64,000 nucleotides of DNA from Clostridia bacterium (GCA_017463865.1 JAFTOI010000013.1:1-64000); one strand, 5' to 3'. Shown: positions 8,150 through 16,426, numbered from the stretch's first letter. The notes: generated from the sequence alone by a model not told the origin. Numbers and translations: made by a program.

Positions 8150-8917
8150 ATGAAATATAACATAGAACAAAGGAAAGCGAAAATTCTGGAGCTTCTGCGA
8201 ACCAACGGTGAGGTGCGTGTGGCTGAGCTGAGCCGGATCTTCAATATCTCCGAGGTCACTGTCCGTTTCGACCTCGAAAGCCTCGAGTCGCAGGGTCTGC
8301 TCACCCGTGTCTACGGCGGAGCCGTCAGCGCCAACAAGTTCTATGTCGACATGGATCTGCACGAGCGCTACACCACCAATGCCGCCGAAAAGAAGGAGCT
8401 GGCCGAGCAGGTCGCGGCACTGGTCAGCGATAACGACACCCTGATGCTCAACGCCGGCACCACCATCACCTATATTCTGCGTGCCATCAAGGGACGCCGC
8501 AACATCAGCATCGTCACCAACTCGATCACCAACGCCAACGAGGCGGCGGCTTATAATGGCTTCAATGTCATCCTCCTCGGCGGCTCGATCGACACGAAAT
8601 ATCAGTTCACCTACGGTAACGACGCCATCGCCCAGCTGAATCGCTACCACGCCTCCAAGGCCATTCTTTCGGTGGACGGCGTCAGCGATCGCTCGGGCCT
8701 GACCCTTTACTATTCCAATGAGGTGGACATTATCCGCGGCATGATCTCGCTGTCCGACAAGGTCATCATCGCCGCCGACCGCCACAAGATCGGCCGCAGC
8801 ACCTTCGCGCAGATCGCGCCCCTTGAGTCGGTGCACACCCTCGTCACCAACCCCGGTGCCGATGCCGAGCAAATGGCCGCCATCCGCGAACGCAACATTG
8901 AGATTGTCGGCGGTTAA
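8150..8917 (+). CDS. DeoR-family transcriptional regulator
   Basis: A 255-residue repressor. Residues 4-58 form the DeoR winged helix-turn-helix (RKAKILELLRTNGEVRVAELS, then VTVRFDLESLESQGLLTRVYGG). The rest is the DeoRC sensor domain with the Rossmann-like phosphosugar pocket (LNAGTTITYILRAI, VTNSITNA, LLGGSID). Such proteins usually release DNA on binding a sugar phosphate from the pathway they control. ATG 8150 follows AAAGGGAG and lies after the promoter; an upstream ATG at 8111 falls inside the -10 region. It is divergent from the kinase operon, which is the obvious target, together with its own gene. Confidence 0.92.
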   Translation: MKYNIEQRKAKILELLRTNGEVRVAELSRIFNISEVTVRFDLESLESQGLLTRVYGGAVSANKFYVDMDLHERYTTNAAEKKELAEQVAALVSDNDTLMLNAGTTITYILRAIKGRRNISIVTNSITNANEAAAYNGFNVILLGGSIDTKYQFTYGNDAIAQLNRYHASKAILSVDGVSDRSGLTLYYSNEVDIIRGMISLSDKVIIAADRHKIGRSTFAQIAPLESVHTLVTNPGADAEQMAAIRERNIEIVGG

Positions 8918-8936
8918 ATCCAAACAAAAGCAAACG

Positions 8937-8968
8937 AAACCCGCACACAGGGAATGTGTGCGGGTTTT
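8937..8968. terminator. Bidirectional terminator between deoR-type and S24 repressor genes
   Basis: Thirteen-bp stem AAACCCGCACACA / TGTGTGCGGGTTT with loop GGGAA, T-run on the plus side and A-run on the left. It serves the convergent genes ending at 8917 and 8971. Confidence 0.85.
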
Positions 8969-8970
8969 CT

Positions 8971-9744
8971 TCATTTTTGCTTGGCCTTCATCCGGCCGAC
9001 CACGCGGCCGCAGCAGGCGAAGCTGCACGACGCGCCGACCGGGATGGGGGCGTAGGCGGGATTGAGCGAGATCAGCCGATCCCCGCCCCAGACCTTGACA
9101 TAGCCCTCACCGTCGAGGATGAAGATGCCAACCTCGCCCTCGTCGACGCGGTCGGTGCGCTCGATGAGCAGCAGATCGTGGTCATGGTAGCGCGGCTCCA
9201 TGCTGTTTCCGCTGATGCGCAGGGCATAGTCAGCGGCGGCGCTGGCCTCGGCGGGCACCTGGATCTGCCGTGCACTGCCTTCATCGAGGGTGACGCCGGT
9301 ACCGGCCGAGACGGGGAGATCATATAAAGGAAGGGATCGTGTCGGCTTGATGGCCGGCTGGGACAGCCGGACGGCGCGGTGCGCCGGGGCAGCAGACGCC
9401 TGCTCGGACTGGCGGCGGGGCGTGTACTCGCTTTCCTTGTTCATCAGCAGCGCGACTGTGTCGCGCCCGCGCGCATCGAGCGCGCGATATTGCTCGATGA
9501 AGGCGATCTCCTCGGGGGAGAGGGTATAGTTGTGGGTATTTTCCGGCTTGCCGTATACGGCGTAGTCGAGCGACAGCTCGAGTGTTTGGCAGAGGGCCAC
9601 AAGATTGCCCAGCTTGGGCGAGTCGTTCATGCCGGCCAGCAGTTTGCTCAGTGTGCCCATCGGGACCCCGCTTGCCGCTGCCAGCTGCTCGTTAGTTAAC
9701 CCTAGCTCGGCCTTGCGCGCTTTGAGTCGTGATACATAATCCAT
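8971..9744 (-). CDS. XRE-family repressor with S24 (LexA-like) self-cleavage domain
   Basis: A 257-residue protein. Residues 1-60 form an XRE helix-turn-helix (LTNEQLAAASGVPMGTLSKLL). Residues 135-255 form an S24/LexA peptidase domain: probable cleavage site Ala147-Gly148 (SAGTG), nucleophile Ser181 (GNSMEP), general base Lys217 (YVKVW), 36 residues later as in LexA. Such repressors cleave themselves when RecA filaments form after DNA damage. ATG 9744 is preferred because GGGGG lies 8 nt upstream. No other phage genes are nearby, so this is a chromosomal or domesticated repressor. Its operators are probably the three matching palindromes at 9823-9944. Confidence 0.88.
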   Translation of the reverse strand: MDYVSRLKARKAELGLTNEQLAAASGVPMGTLSKLLAGMNDSPKLGNLVALCQTLELSLDYAVYGKPENTHNYTLSPEEIAFIEQYRALDARGRDTVALLMNKESEYTPRRQSEQASAAPAHRAVRLSQPAIKPTRSLPLYDLPVSAGTGVTLDEGSARQIQVPAEASAAADYALRISGNSMEPRYHDHDLLLIERTDRVDEGEVGIFILDGEGYVKVWGGDRLISLNPAYAPIPVGASCSFACCGRVVGRMKAKQK

Positions 9745-9775
9745 TTTCGATTCCCCCGGTTCCATTGTTGAAAAT

Positions 9776-9804
9776 AGTATAGCATATTTTTGTTTCTTTG
9801 TAAA
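9776..9804 (-). promoter_or_regulatory. Promoter of the S24 repressor gene
   Basis: Minus strand TTTACA (9799-9804), 17 bp, TATACT (9776-9781). The first operator (9823-9836) lies about 20 bp upstream of this -35 box. Confidence 0.75.
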
Positions 9805-9822
9805 GGGGTTTGGGAAAAATAA

Positions 9823-9944
9823 TTCCGCATTCGGAAAAATAATTTTGGCGAAAAAGAAAAAAATAATTCCAAATTGAGAAAAATTCTGTTGACAAATCGC
9901 AAAATGTGTGCTATAATGGCGTCGTAAAAATTCCGTTATCGGAA
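9823..9944. promoter_or_regulatory. Three palindromic operators and a plus-strand promoter
   Basis: TTCCG-CATT-CGGAA (9823-9836) and TTCCG-TTAT-CGGAA (9931-9944) share both arms exactly. A degenerate copy, TTCCAAATTGAGAA, is at 9867-9880. The plus promoter TTGACA (9889-9894), 17 bp, TATAAT (9912-9917) lies between the second and third copies, so the third copy covers the early transcribed region of the small membrane protein gene. This layout suits repression of both divergent genes by the S24 repressor. Confidence 0.7.
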
Positions 9945-9959
9945 ATGGAGGACGATATT

Positions 9960-10250
9960 ATGAACAGAACGCTTCGCATGCCTGCAGCCCGTACCGCACC
10001 GCGCCGCCGTCAGCCGACGCTTGGTGATTGGCTTTCTCTGCTCTTCGCCTGCCTGTGCTATTTTTTCGGCCTGCGCGAAGTACAGATGGGGCTTCGCATC
10101 TTTTTGGGGGGCGGTGCGTTTATGCTCATGCTCGGTTTCGTGGGGGGAATCGAGTGCGGTATGGTCGCGCTTGTTCCGGGCGGCATTGCCTGCTTTGCCT
10201 TGGTCGCAGCGGCATTCCTTTTGCTTCGCGGGCTTGGTGATGCAGACTGA
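9960..10250 (+). CDS. Small membrane protein under S24-repressor control
   Basis: A 96-residue protein that I do not recognise. A basic, proline-rich N-terminus (residues 1-20, RTAPRRRQP) is followed by two or three hydrophobic segments (about 24-38, 45-65 and 70-90, Gly/Ala/Leu-rich). ATG 9960 follows GGAGG with 8-nt spacing. The gene starts just downstream of a palindromic operator and would be switched on when the divergent LexA-like repressor is cleaved. It could be a damage-induced membrane protein or toxin-like effector; this is inference from context only. Confidence 0.75.
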   Translation: MNRTLRMPAARTAPRRRQPTLGDWLSLLFACLCYFFGLREVQMGLRIFLGGGAFMLMLGFVGGIECGMVALVPGGIACFALVAAAFLLLRGLGDAD

Positions 10251-10292
10251 ATTGGGTGCCATTGCCTATCAACCGACTGCGGGAGAGAACAA

Positions 10293-10949
10293 ATGATGAC
10301 TATCGCGGATAATGTGATCAAAGATAAACTTCAAAATGTGTATTTTATTTGGGGCCGGGGAAAAACCACGATTGCCAAAGCACTTCAGGGAAAATATGGA
10401 TTTTAACTCTGCAGCACCGACGACAGCCGGGATTGGCATATGAAGAAAGCATTGCCCGAGTACCAGCCCTGCATGTGCCGCGATTACGTTAGGGAATACG
10501 GTGTCAAGAGCTTTTGGGCGCTGCCGCGGGACGTGATCGCTGAGCGTGAGCGGCAGTTCCTGGCGGAGGTCACGCCGATGATCGTTTCGGATCTGATCAT
10601 CCTTGCGGCGCAGCATGAGGTCGTGCTCTGCGAAGGAGATATTGATTATCAGATGGTGATTCCCGTTGCGACCAATATGGTGCATTTATAAAATGCGGGA
10701 ACGGGTTTCGACTGGTTTGCACGCCCCGACCATCGGGACGCGCTTGACGCGATCAAGCGGCGCACGGATATGAGCGAACGAGAGAAGGCGGAGATTATTC
10801 GCAATGCGTATCATTCGGTCGCGCAGATGGAGGGCGTAGTGCCGGACTGGGTGATCGACTCTTCGGTGAAGAATATTGTGTGGGATGACCGCACGAGCGT
10901 TGCGCAGACGGTATCTGAGGTAGAGCGATATTTTTCGTTTGTACAATGA
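10293..10949 (+). pseudogene. Broken P-loop nucleotide-binding (AAA/kinase-like) gene with two in-frame TAA codons
   Basis: One reading frame of 218 codons is continuous in sense but interrupted by TAA at 10404-10406 and 10689-10691. Before the first stop is a Walker A motif (WGRGKTTIAKAL). After it come TDDSRDW, PMIVSDLIILAA and CEGDID (Walker B-like), and after the second stop FDWFARPD and KNIVWDD. From memory, full-length relatives are roughly 215-220-residue P-loop proteins in Clostridia, and all the expected segments are present in order, so only the two nonsense changes break it. No strong ribosome site precedes the second piece. A recoded or strain-specific sequence error is possible. 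Confidence 0.75.
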
Positions 10950-10951
10950 AA

Positions 10952-10980
10952 AACGCCCGACAGCGCAGGCTGTCGGCGTT
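10952..10980 (-). terminator. Terminator of the SLC13 transporter gene
   Basis: Stem AACGC(C)CGACAGC / GCTGTCGGCGTT with one bulged base. On the minus strand it ends in TTTTT. It lies 6 nt beyond the transporter stop codon. Confidence 0.75.
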
Positions 10981-10986
10981 GGAAGT

Positions 10987-12144
10987 TTAGACCAAGAACA
11001 TGGAGACAATGGTCAGCACCGCGAGAAAGCCGAAGTTCAGCAGGGTGAACAGGCCGATATACGACCGCGTTTTCTCGGGGTAGTGTGTGGTGTAAGTGCG
11101 GAAGGTAATAAGGCTGGCCAGCGAGGCGATGAGGGTGCCGGCACCGCCAATGTTGACGCCGATGAGCAGGGCGGGGTAATTTTCGGTAAACTGCGAGAGC
11201 AGGATGGCGGACGGGACGTTGCTGATCACCTGACAGGATGCAACGGCGGTCAGCAGGGTGCTCTTTTCCAGCAGTGCGGAGAAGACCGCGCGGACGGGCT
11301 CGATGCGGGACATGTTGCCGGCGAAAATGAAGAAGCAGACGAAGGTCAGCAGCAGGGGATAATCGACCTTTTTCAGAGCGTTGCGATCCATCGGCAGCAG
11401 GACGGCGAAGGTCAGCAGAATGCCGATGGGATACGGAATGACGCGGAAAATGATGAGAATCGAGGATGCGAAAAGAGCCAGATAAATGGCGGTTTTGCCG
11501 ATCGGCAGCTTCTCCTCCTCGGTGGTGACGGACAGCGGCTCGCGCGGGATGAAGAGGCAGATGAGGAAGATCAGCACGATGGAGACCGCGAACGGAATGG
11601 CCATGATGCGCATGAACTCGCCGTTCGGAATGTTGAATTTGGTGTAGAGGTAGAGGTTCTGCGGGTTGCCGAATGGGGTGAGCATACCGCCAAGGTTGGC
11701 GGCGATGTTCTGCAGGATAAAGGTCAGCGCCATGTATTTCTCGCGGCCGGTGGTCGAAAGGACGAGATAACCGAGCGGCAGGAAAGTCAGCAGTGCCATA
11801 TCGTTGGCGATGAGCATCGAGCCGATGAAGGTGATGCAGACCAGCGCGAAGATGGCCGAGCGGGTGTTGCCGGCGCAGCGGACGATCTTGCGGGCGAGAA
11901 TGGTGAAGAAATGGATGTTTTTCAGCGCACAGATGACGGCCAGCGTGCAGAAGAGGCAGGTCAGCGTCTTAAAGTCAAAGTAGCTGAGATACTCGGCGTC
12001 GGGCGGCACGAGGAAGGCCGAGAGCGTTGCGGCGATCATAGCGATGACGAGAACGGTATTCTTGCGGATGAACTCCGCCGGGGAAAAATGGAGTTGAGGG
12101 TGGGGATGATGACGGTCTGGATTGAGCCTGACTTGCGCCTGCAT
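10987..12144 (-). CDS. SLC13/ArsB-superfamily membrane permease
   Basis: A 385-residue polytopic protein with about 10 hydrophobic segments. IANDMALLTFLPLG (near residue 110) and GGMLTPFGNPQNLYLY (near 150) are the hairpin signatures of the ion transporter superfamily (SLC13 dicarboxylate, ArsB, NhaD). VISNVPSAILLSQF (near 308) is the matching second repeat. These carriers move anions such as dicarboxylates, arsenite or Na+/H+ across the cytoplasmic membrane; the substrate is not clear here. ATG 12144 follows GAGGT. Monocistronic. Confidence 0.8.
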   Translation of the reverse strand: MQAQVRLNPDRHHPHPQLHFSPAEFIRKNTVLVIAMIAATLSAFLVPPDAEYLSYFDFKTLTCLFCTLAVICALKNIHFFTILARKIVRCAGNTRSAIFALVCITFIGSMLIANDMALLTFLPLGYLVLSTTGREKYMALTFILQNIAANLGGMLTPFGNPQNLYLYTKFNIPNGEFMRIMAIPFAVSIVLIFLICLFIPREPLSVTTEEEKLPIGKTAIYLALFASSILIIFRVIPYPIGILLTFAVLLPMDRNALKKVDYPLLLTFVCFFIFAGNMSRIEPVRAVFSALLEKSTLLTAVASCQVISNVPSAILLSQFTENYPALLIGVNIGGAGTLIASLASLITFRTYTTHYPEKTRSYIGLFTLLNFGFLAVLTIVSMFLV

Positions 12145-12199
12145 TGCACATTACCTCGCACAAAAAATTACCGCGTCCAAGTGGTACGCGAACTGCTAC

Positions 12200-12228
12200 A
12201 GCATACCACAAAGGCGCGGATTTTGCAA
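12200..12228 (-). promoter_or_regulatory. Promoter of the SLC13 transporter gene
   Basis: Minus strand TTGCAA (12223-12228), 17 bp, TATGCT (12200-12205). Confidence 0.65.
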
Positions 12229-12245
12229 GAGGGTTGGCGAAAATC

Positions 12246-12269
12246 GTGAAAAATCAGCGTTTTTCACGC
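12246..12269. terminator. Possible terminator after the serine hydrolase gene
   Basis: Nine-bp perfect stem CGTGAAAAA / TTTTTCACG with a 6-nt loop, 11 nt past the serine hydrolase stop. The T-run lies inside the stem, so efficiency is uncertain. Confidence 0.45.
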
Positions 12270-12279
12270 AGTTGGGGCA

Positions 12280-13131
12280 TCAATAGTTGTTTTCGATGAG
12301 CAGCTTGACGATAAGGTCGCCGCGCTTTTCGCGCTCGTAAGCAAGCCAGCCCACCGAGCGGCCGGTGATGGGGTTGAAGTAGAACATCTGACCGCGCATG
12401 CCGCCCTTGGTATAGGCGCCATTGTCGCGGCGGGTCAGCGAATAGCCACGCTCCATGGCGAGGTCGACCCATTCGGCCGAGAGAATCCGCTTGTCGCCAT
12501 ACATCCCGCCGTGGGCGTAGATCTGGCCCAGCCGCGCGATGTCGATGCTGCGGGTGTAGAGGCCGGTCGCGCCCATGGCGTAGCCCTGCGGACATTTGCT
12601 CCAGGCCGCTTCACGGCAGCCGGTCGGCAGGAAAATATCGCGCATCAGCATGTCATCAAGCGCCTCGCCCGAGACTTTGGTGACGACGCGCGACAGCAGA
12701 TAGTAGGCCGCGTCGCTGTAGCAGTATTTTTCGCCTGGTGCGACGGTAAGCTTGGTATTAAAAATGATGGAAAGAAAATCGTGAGTCGGGTAGTCGTTGA
12801 TATCCTCGACGTCGATATCGAGAAAGCCTTTCTCGATGCCCATGCGGTGACGCAGGACGTCGTCGACAGTGACGTCGTTCCAGCGGGGATCGAGAACGGA
12901 GGGAAGCGCGTCGGCGAAGAGATCGACGATCTTATCGCCTGGCTTGACCAGGCCGCGGTCATAGCAGAGGCCGATGGCGGTCATGGTGTAAGCTTTCGAA
13001 ACCGAGTAGGTATCGTTGCAGGGGTTAGCAGGGTGGAAGGTGAAGGTTTGGGCCTGGCCGTTCTCGATGGCGGAGAGGGAGAACAGATGCGCGCCGGTGC
13101 CGCGGATCTGTTCGATCAGGGTTTCGATCAT
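12280..13131 (-). CDS. Serine hydrolase of the class C beta-lactamase / PBP4* family
   Basis: A 283-residue cytoplasmic-looking protein (no signal peptide). The SxxK catalytic tetrad is S43-V-S-K46 (TYSVSKAYT). The second motif is Y138-S-D140, where most relatives have YxN. KGG in YTKGGMRG near residue 245 resembles the third motif. The family includes esterases, D-aminopeptidases and beta-lactam-binding proteins; true beta-lactamase activity is unlikely for a cytoplasmic form. ATG 13131 is preceded by GAAAGGA. It is monocistronic with its own promoter and divergent from the lipoprotein gene. Confidence 0.85.
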   Translation of the reverse strand: MIETLIEQIRGTGAHLFSLSAIENGQAQTFTFHPANPCNDTYSVSKAYTMTAIGLCYDRGLVKPGDKIVDLFADALPSVLDPRWNDVTVDDVLRHRMGIEKGFLDIDVEDINDYPTHDFLSIIFNTKLTVAPGEKYCYSDAAYYLLSRVVTKVSGEALDDMLMRDIFLPTGCREAAWSKCPQGYAMGATGLYTRSIDIARLGQIYAHGGMYGDKRILSAEWVDLAMERGYSLTRRDNGAYTKGGMRGQMFYFNPITGRSVGWLAYEREKRGDLIVKLLIENNY

Positions 13132-13169
13132 GATTGGGTTCCTTTCGTGGAAAATTTTTCGCTGAGAAA

Positions 13170-13198
13170 ATTATAGCAGGGAAAAATCGCGCTGTCAA
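13170..13198 (-). promoter_or_regulatory. Promoter of the serine hydrolase gene
   Basis: Minus strand TTGACA (13193-13198), 17 bp, TATAAT (13170-13175): a consensus sigma-A promoter. Confidence 0.8.
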
Positions 13199-13210
13199 GT
13201 CCCAATTTTG

Positions 13211-13239
13211 TTGACAAATCGCGGCGTTTATGGTATTAT
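13211..13239 (+). promoter_or_regulatory. Promoter of the EEP-domain lipoprotein gene
   Basis: TTGACA (13211-13216), 17 bp, TATTAT (13234-13239). It is back to back with the serine hydrolase promoter, 12 bp between the -35 boxes. Confidence 0.75.
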
Positions 13240-13271
13240 TTAATTAGTATATACCTGAAAGGAGCTTGTTC

Positions 13272-15014
13272 ATGAAGATCAAATGTGTCATACTTTTTCT
13301 GCTCGCCGCTCTGCTGCTTGTCCTCCCTGCGTGCGGCGATGCCGGTTCCGCTTTAGACACGACGTCGCCAGCGGAGACGACCGCGACGCCCGAGACCGAG
13401 CCTCAGTCGACTGCCGTGGCCCTGACTGAGGGAGGAAAAGCGCGCTATACGCTGATCCGCGGAGATCTTGCGGGCAGTGCGGTCGTCGACCTTGTCCAGA
13501 GTCTGGCTAAACAGCTGAACGAAGCTGCCGACACCAGCTTTTCGCTGGCGACCGACTGGGTTAAGCGGGGCACAGAGCCGGACAGCTCGACGCTCGAGAT
13601 CCTGTTCGGCAATACTAACCACGCCGAGACGCTTGTGGTTGCGCGGCGCGTCGGCTATGACGGCTATGGTGTCGCGATCGAGGGCAACAAGATCGTGGTT
13701 TACGGCAGCACCAACGCGGCGCAGAAAAAGGCGATGAAGGCCTTTGTCGGTGCGCTCAAGAAAAATGACGCCGGTGAAACGGTGCTTGATTTGCCGGCGG
13801 GCGGGCTGTTCGAGCAGGGCGACGCGCCCTTCTTTACCGATCGTGATGCGTCGAATTATGTCATTGTTGCAGACGAGGCGAACAAGGCGCTTGCGACCGA
13901 GCTGCAGACGGCTATCCGGAAGGCATATGGCTATGAGCTGCCCATCAACCGACCGACAGATGCCGAGACGGCATGCGAGATTCTCGTCGGTGACTGCAGC
14001 CGCGCCAATACCGATGCGCTGATCGACACCTTTACCTCGCCTGTCGGTTATGCGCTCAAGACCGATGGCAAGAAAATTCTGCTGGTTGGTGCGTCGGATT
14101 TCGGGACGACGCAGGCTGTTGATTATTTCGTGCAGAATTACGTCGAGAACGAATACAGCGCTGTTCTGCAGATGCCGGCTGATGTCAACTACGGCTATGT
14201 TGGCCTGACCGGTGCCGAGCATGTCGAGCTCACTGAGGGCGCTGACATCCGTATTATGTCCTACAACATTCTCACCGAGCTCTGGAACGACAAGCTTCCG
14301 GTAGAAGGCCGCGATGAGATTGTCGCCGCAACGCTGCTTACTTACATGCCCCATGTGATTGGCTTGCAGGAGGTCAGCGCCAAGTGGTATGAGCGTCTGG
14401 TGCCTATGGTGAAGGAGCATTATACTTTTGTCAATGAAAAAACGGCTGAGGGCAAGGTCAACTATTCGGGCATGGCGTACAATCCGAGCAAGGTCAAGCT
14501 GATCACGTCGGGCTGCGAGCTCTTCTCGCAGGGCAACAGCGGCAACATGCGCCTGATGAACTGGGCGGTGTTCGAGACAGTTTCGGGCGGTGAACGGTTC
14601 GCGCTGATCAACACGCATCTTGACATCAACCGCACCGACGGCAGCCCGAAGAACGCCTATCGTCTTGTTCAGGCCAAGGAAATGGGCGAAAAGGTGCTTG
14701 CTTTGCAGAAGGAATACAGCTGTCCCGTCATCATCACCGGTGACTACAACTGCAACCGCAGCACCGATGAGTATAAGCTGTTCGTCGAAACGGCAAAGGT
14801 CAAGGACGCCCAGTGGGATGCCTCGGCCAGTGTCAACAACACCTATGTGACCTACCACAACGTCGGTGTCGTATCGGCTGCCGGCGATACCTCCATCGAC
14901 CACATTACCTACACCGAGGGAGCGACGGCGCTCTTCTATAAGAACCACATCGAGCCGCCCATCTGCGATGCATCCGACCATAATCCGATCATGGCCGACT
15001 TCGCGCTGAACTGA
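13272..15014 (+). CDS. Lipoprotein with C-terminal endonuclease/exonuclease/phosphatase domain
   Basis: A 580-residue exported lipoprotein. A hydrophobic signal with lipobox LPAC ends near residue 21 and is followed by a Thr/Ser/Pro linker. Residues 55-300 hold a domain of unknown family with two alpha/beta units (LEILFGNTNHAET; CEILVGDCSRANTDA), similar to N-terminal modules of some Clostridial carbohydrate enzymes. Residues 320-580 are an EEP (DNase I/phosphodiesterase-like) domain: MSYNILTE, GLQEVS, NTHLDI, GDYNCN and the final SDHNP carry the Asn, Glu, His, Asp and His of the active site. It probably cuts a phosphodiester at the cell surface. ATG 13272 follows AAAGGAGC. Confidence 0.85.
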   Translation: MKIKCVILFLLAALLLVLPACGDAGSALDTTSPAETTATPETEPQSTAVALTEGGKARYTLIRGDLAGSAVVDLVQSLAKQLNEAADTSFSLATDWVKRGTEPDSSTLEILFGNTNHAETLVVARRVGYDGYGVAIEGNKIVVYGSTNAAQKKAMKAFVGALKKNDAGETVLDLPAGGLFEQGDAPFFTDRDASNYVIVADEANKALATELQTAIRKAYGYELPINRPTDAETACEILVGDCSRANTDALIDTFTSPVGYALKTDGKKILLVGASDFGTTQAVDYFVQNYVENEYSAVLQMPADVNYGYVGLTGAEHVELTEGADIRIMSYNILTELWNDKLPVEGRDEIVAATLLTYMPHVIGLQEVSAKWYERLVPMVKEHYTFVNEKTAEGKVNYSGMAYNPSKVKLITSGCELFSQGNSGNMRLMNWAVFETVSGGERFALINTHLDINRTDGSPKNAYRLVQAKEMGEKVLALQKEYSCPVIITGDYNCNRSTDEYKLFVETAKVKDAQWDASASVNNTYVTYHNVGVVSAAGDTSIDHITYTEGATALFYKNHIEPPICDASDHNPIMADFALN

Positions 15015-15018
15015 ACGG

Positions 15019-15057
15019 AAAAGTCCGCACACATCATGGATGTGTGCGGACTTTTTT
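15019..15057. terminator. Bidirectional terminator
   Basis: Seventeen-bp perfect stem (15019-15035 with 15039-15055) with loop ATG and flanking A and T runs. It separates the convergent EEP lipoprotein and transglutaminase genes, and its last T bases overlap the latter's stop codon. Confidence 0.9.
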
Positions 15058-16426
15058 AAAGCTCTTCTGCTGACAGCACGCGCCTGCGTTTGCTTAGCAT
15101 GCGCGAGGGCAGGCCGCCGGAGGCGTATTCGGCTTCGCCCGACTGGTTGTCGTAGGGGTCGATGCGCAGATAACGCTTGGGGGGATCGAAGTCGGCCTGC
15201 AGTGCGGTGTTGGCGACCAAACGATAGGGGTCGAGGTTGCCGAAATAGTGCGCGCAGCGCTCGGTCTCGCCGCCGCGTAGTGCGCCGCCGCCGAAAGAGG
15301 GATCGCAGGGCAGCCAGCCATAGGGTGCGACGTAGAACTCAGCCCAGTCGTGGCTGCCGATCGAGTCGGGCGTGATGTAGCTGCCTGAACGCCAGCGCGC
15401 CGGGATGCCGGACGCGCGGCAGAGGGTGATGAACAGAATGGCCTGCAGACCGCAGTCGCCGCGGAGATTGAGCGCGGGAAACTCGGCCAGCTGGTCGATG
15501 ATGCGGTAGTCGCGCATGTAGGAATAGCGCACATTCTGGGTGATGTAGTCGTAGAAGCGCTTCGCCCGCAGAAGTGGGTTGGGCTCGTCGCCGCCGAGCT
15601 CTTCGGCCAGCGCCCGCAGATAGGGGGTGAATCGGATGTGCGGGTACTGCTCGTTGAGGTCGGCTTCAGCGCCGGTTACGTCGGACGTGACTGCGTCGGG
15701 ATCGAGCGCGGTGTAGCGCGCGGTGCAGATGTAGGAGAATTCGACGAAAAATTTTTGCCCGGCCTCACTTGGTGCGGTGAAACAGATCGTGCGGTGTGCG
15801 GCGTTCGAGATGAAGCTCTCGTGCGAGGCGGCGAGCAGGGTGATTTCGCGCTGCGTTTCGGTTTCGGCGGGGTAGGGGAGATGCACGTTCAGCGCTTCAC
15901 CCGGGCGGACGAACGCGTCGTCGACCCACAGTTCCTCGCGCACGTGGAAACGGAAGCTGCGTTCGCCCTTTTCGCGCAGGAGGGGGACGTTTTCCGCTGA
16001 CCACGCGCGGTCATTGCCCGCTTTCGGCGGTGTGCCGAACTGCGACAGCCACGGCCCCATTGTTTTGCGGATGTTGGCCACCGCATCGTCCTGCAGGTGC
16101 AGCTCGCCCCCTACCAGCCGCCAATCAACGAAGCCGGAGGCGAGGATAGTTTTCATGGCGTCGTCGGGCAGGGTGGGGTAGCGCTCGCGCAGGATGGCGA
16201 GCGCTTTGGCCGGGGTGAGCGCGTAATCGCGCATCATGCCCTCAGCGAGAATGCACTCGAGCTCGAGCCGCTCGCGCATCGCGGCGGGGACGCCGCGGGC
16301 GAGCATAGCGTCGATTTCGGCGATCTCAGCCGCGAAGTCGCCGTGGTATTTGTAGCTTTTGACGCCGTCTGGCAGATCGTAGGCCAGCGCGGCCAGACGG
16401 TCGTTCGAGAATTCAGGGTACAGCAT
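15056..16426 (-). CDS. Transglutaminase-like domain protein
   Basis: A 456-residue protein with no signal peptide or membrane segment. The transglutaminase core lies at about residues 285-385 with a complete Cys-His-Asp triad: Cys325 (RGDCGLQA), His359 (SHDWAEF) and Asp375 (LPCDPS). The first 280 residues, with a beta-sandwich-like part around 150-240, are not recognised. Members may act as proteases or amide hydrolases. Its ATG overlaps the stop of the upstream TIM-barrel isomerase gene (ATGA at 16426), so the two are translationally coupled. Confidence 0.85.
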   Translation of the reverse strand: MLYPEFSNDRLAALAYDLPDGVKSYKYHGDFAAEIAEIDAMLARGVPAAMRERLELECILAEGMMRDYALTPAKALAILRERYPTLPDDAMKTILASGFVDWRLVGGELHLQDDAVANIRKTMGPWLSQFGTPPKAGNDRAWSAENVPLLREKGERSFRFHVREELWVDDAFVRPGEALNVHLPYPAETETQREITLLAASHESFISNAAHRTICFTAPSEAGQKFFVEFSYICTARYTALDPDAVTSDVTGAEADLNEQYPHIRFTPYLRALAEELGGDEPNPLLRAKRFYDYITQNVRYSYMRDYRIIDQLAEFPALNLRGDCGLQAILFITLCRASGIPARWRSGSYITPDSIGSHDWAEFYVAPYGWLPCDPSFGGGALRGGETERCAHYFGNLDPYRLVANTALQADFDPPKRYLRIDPYDNQSGEAEYASGGLPSRMLSKRRRVLSAEEL

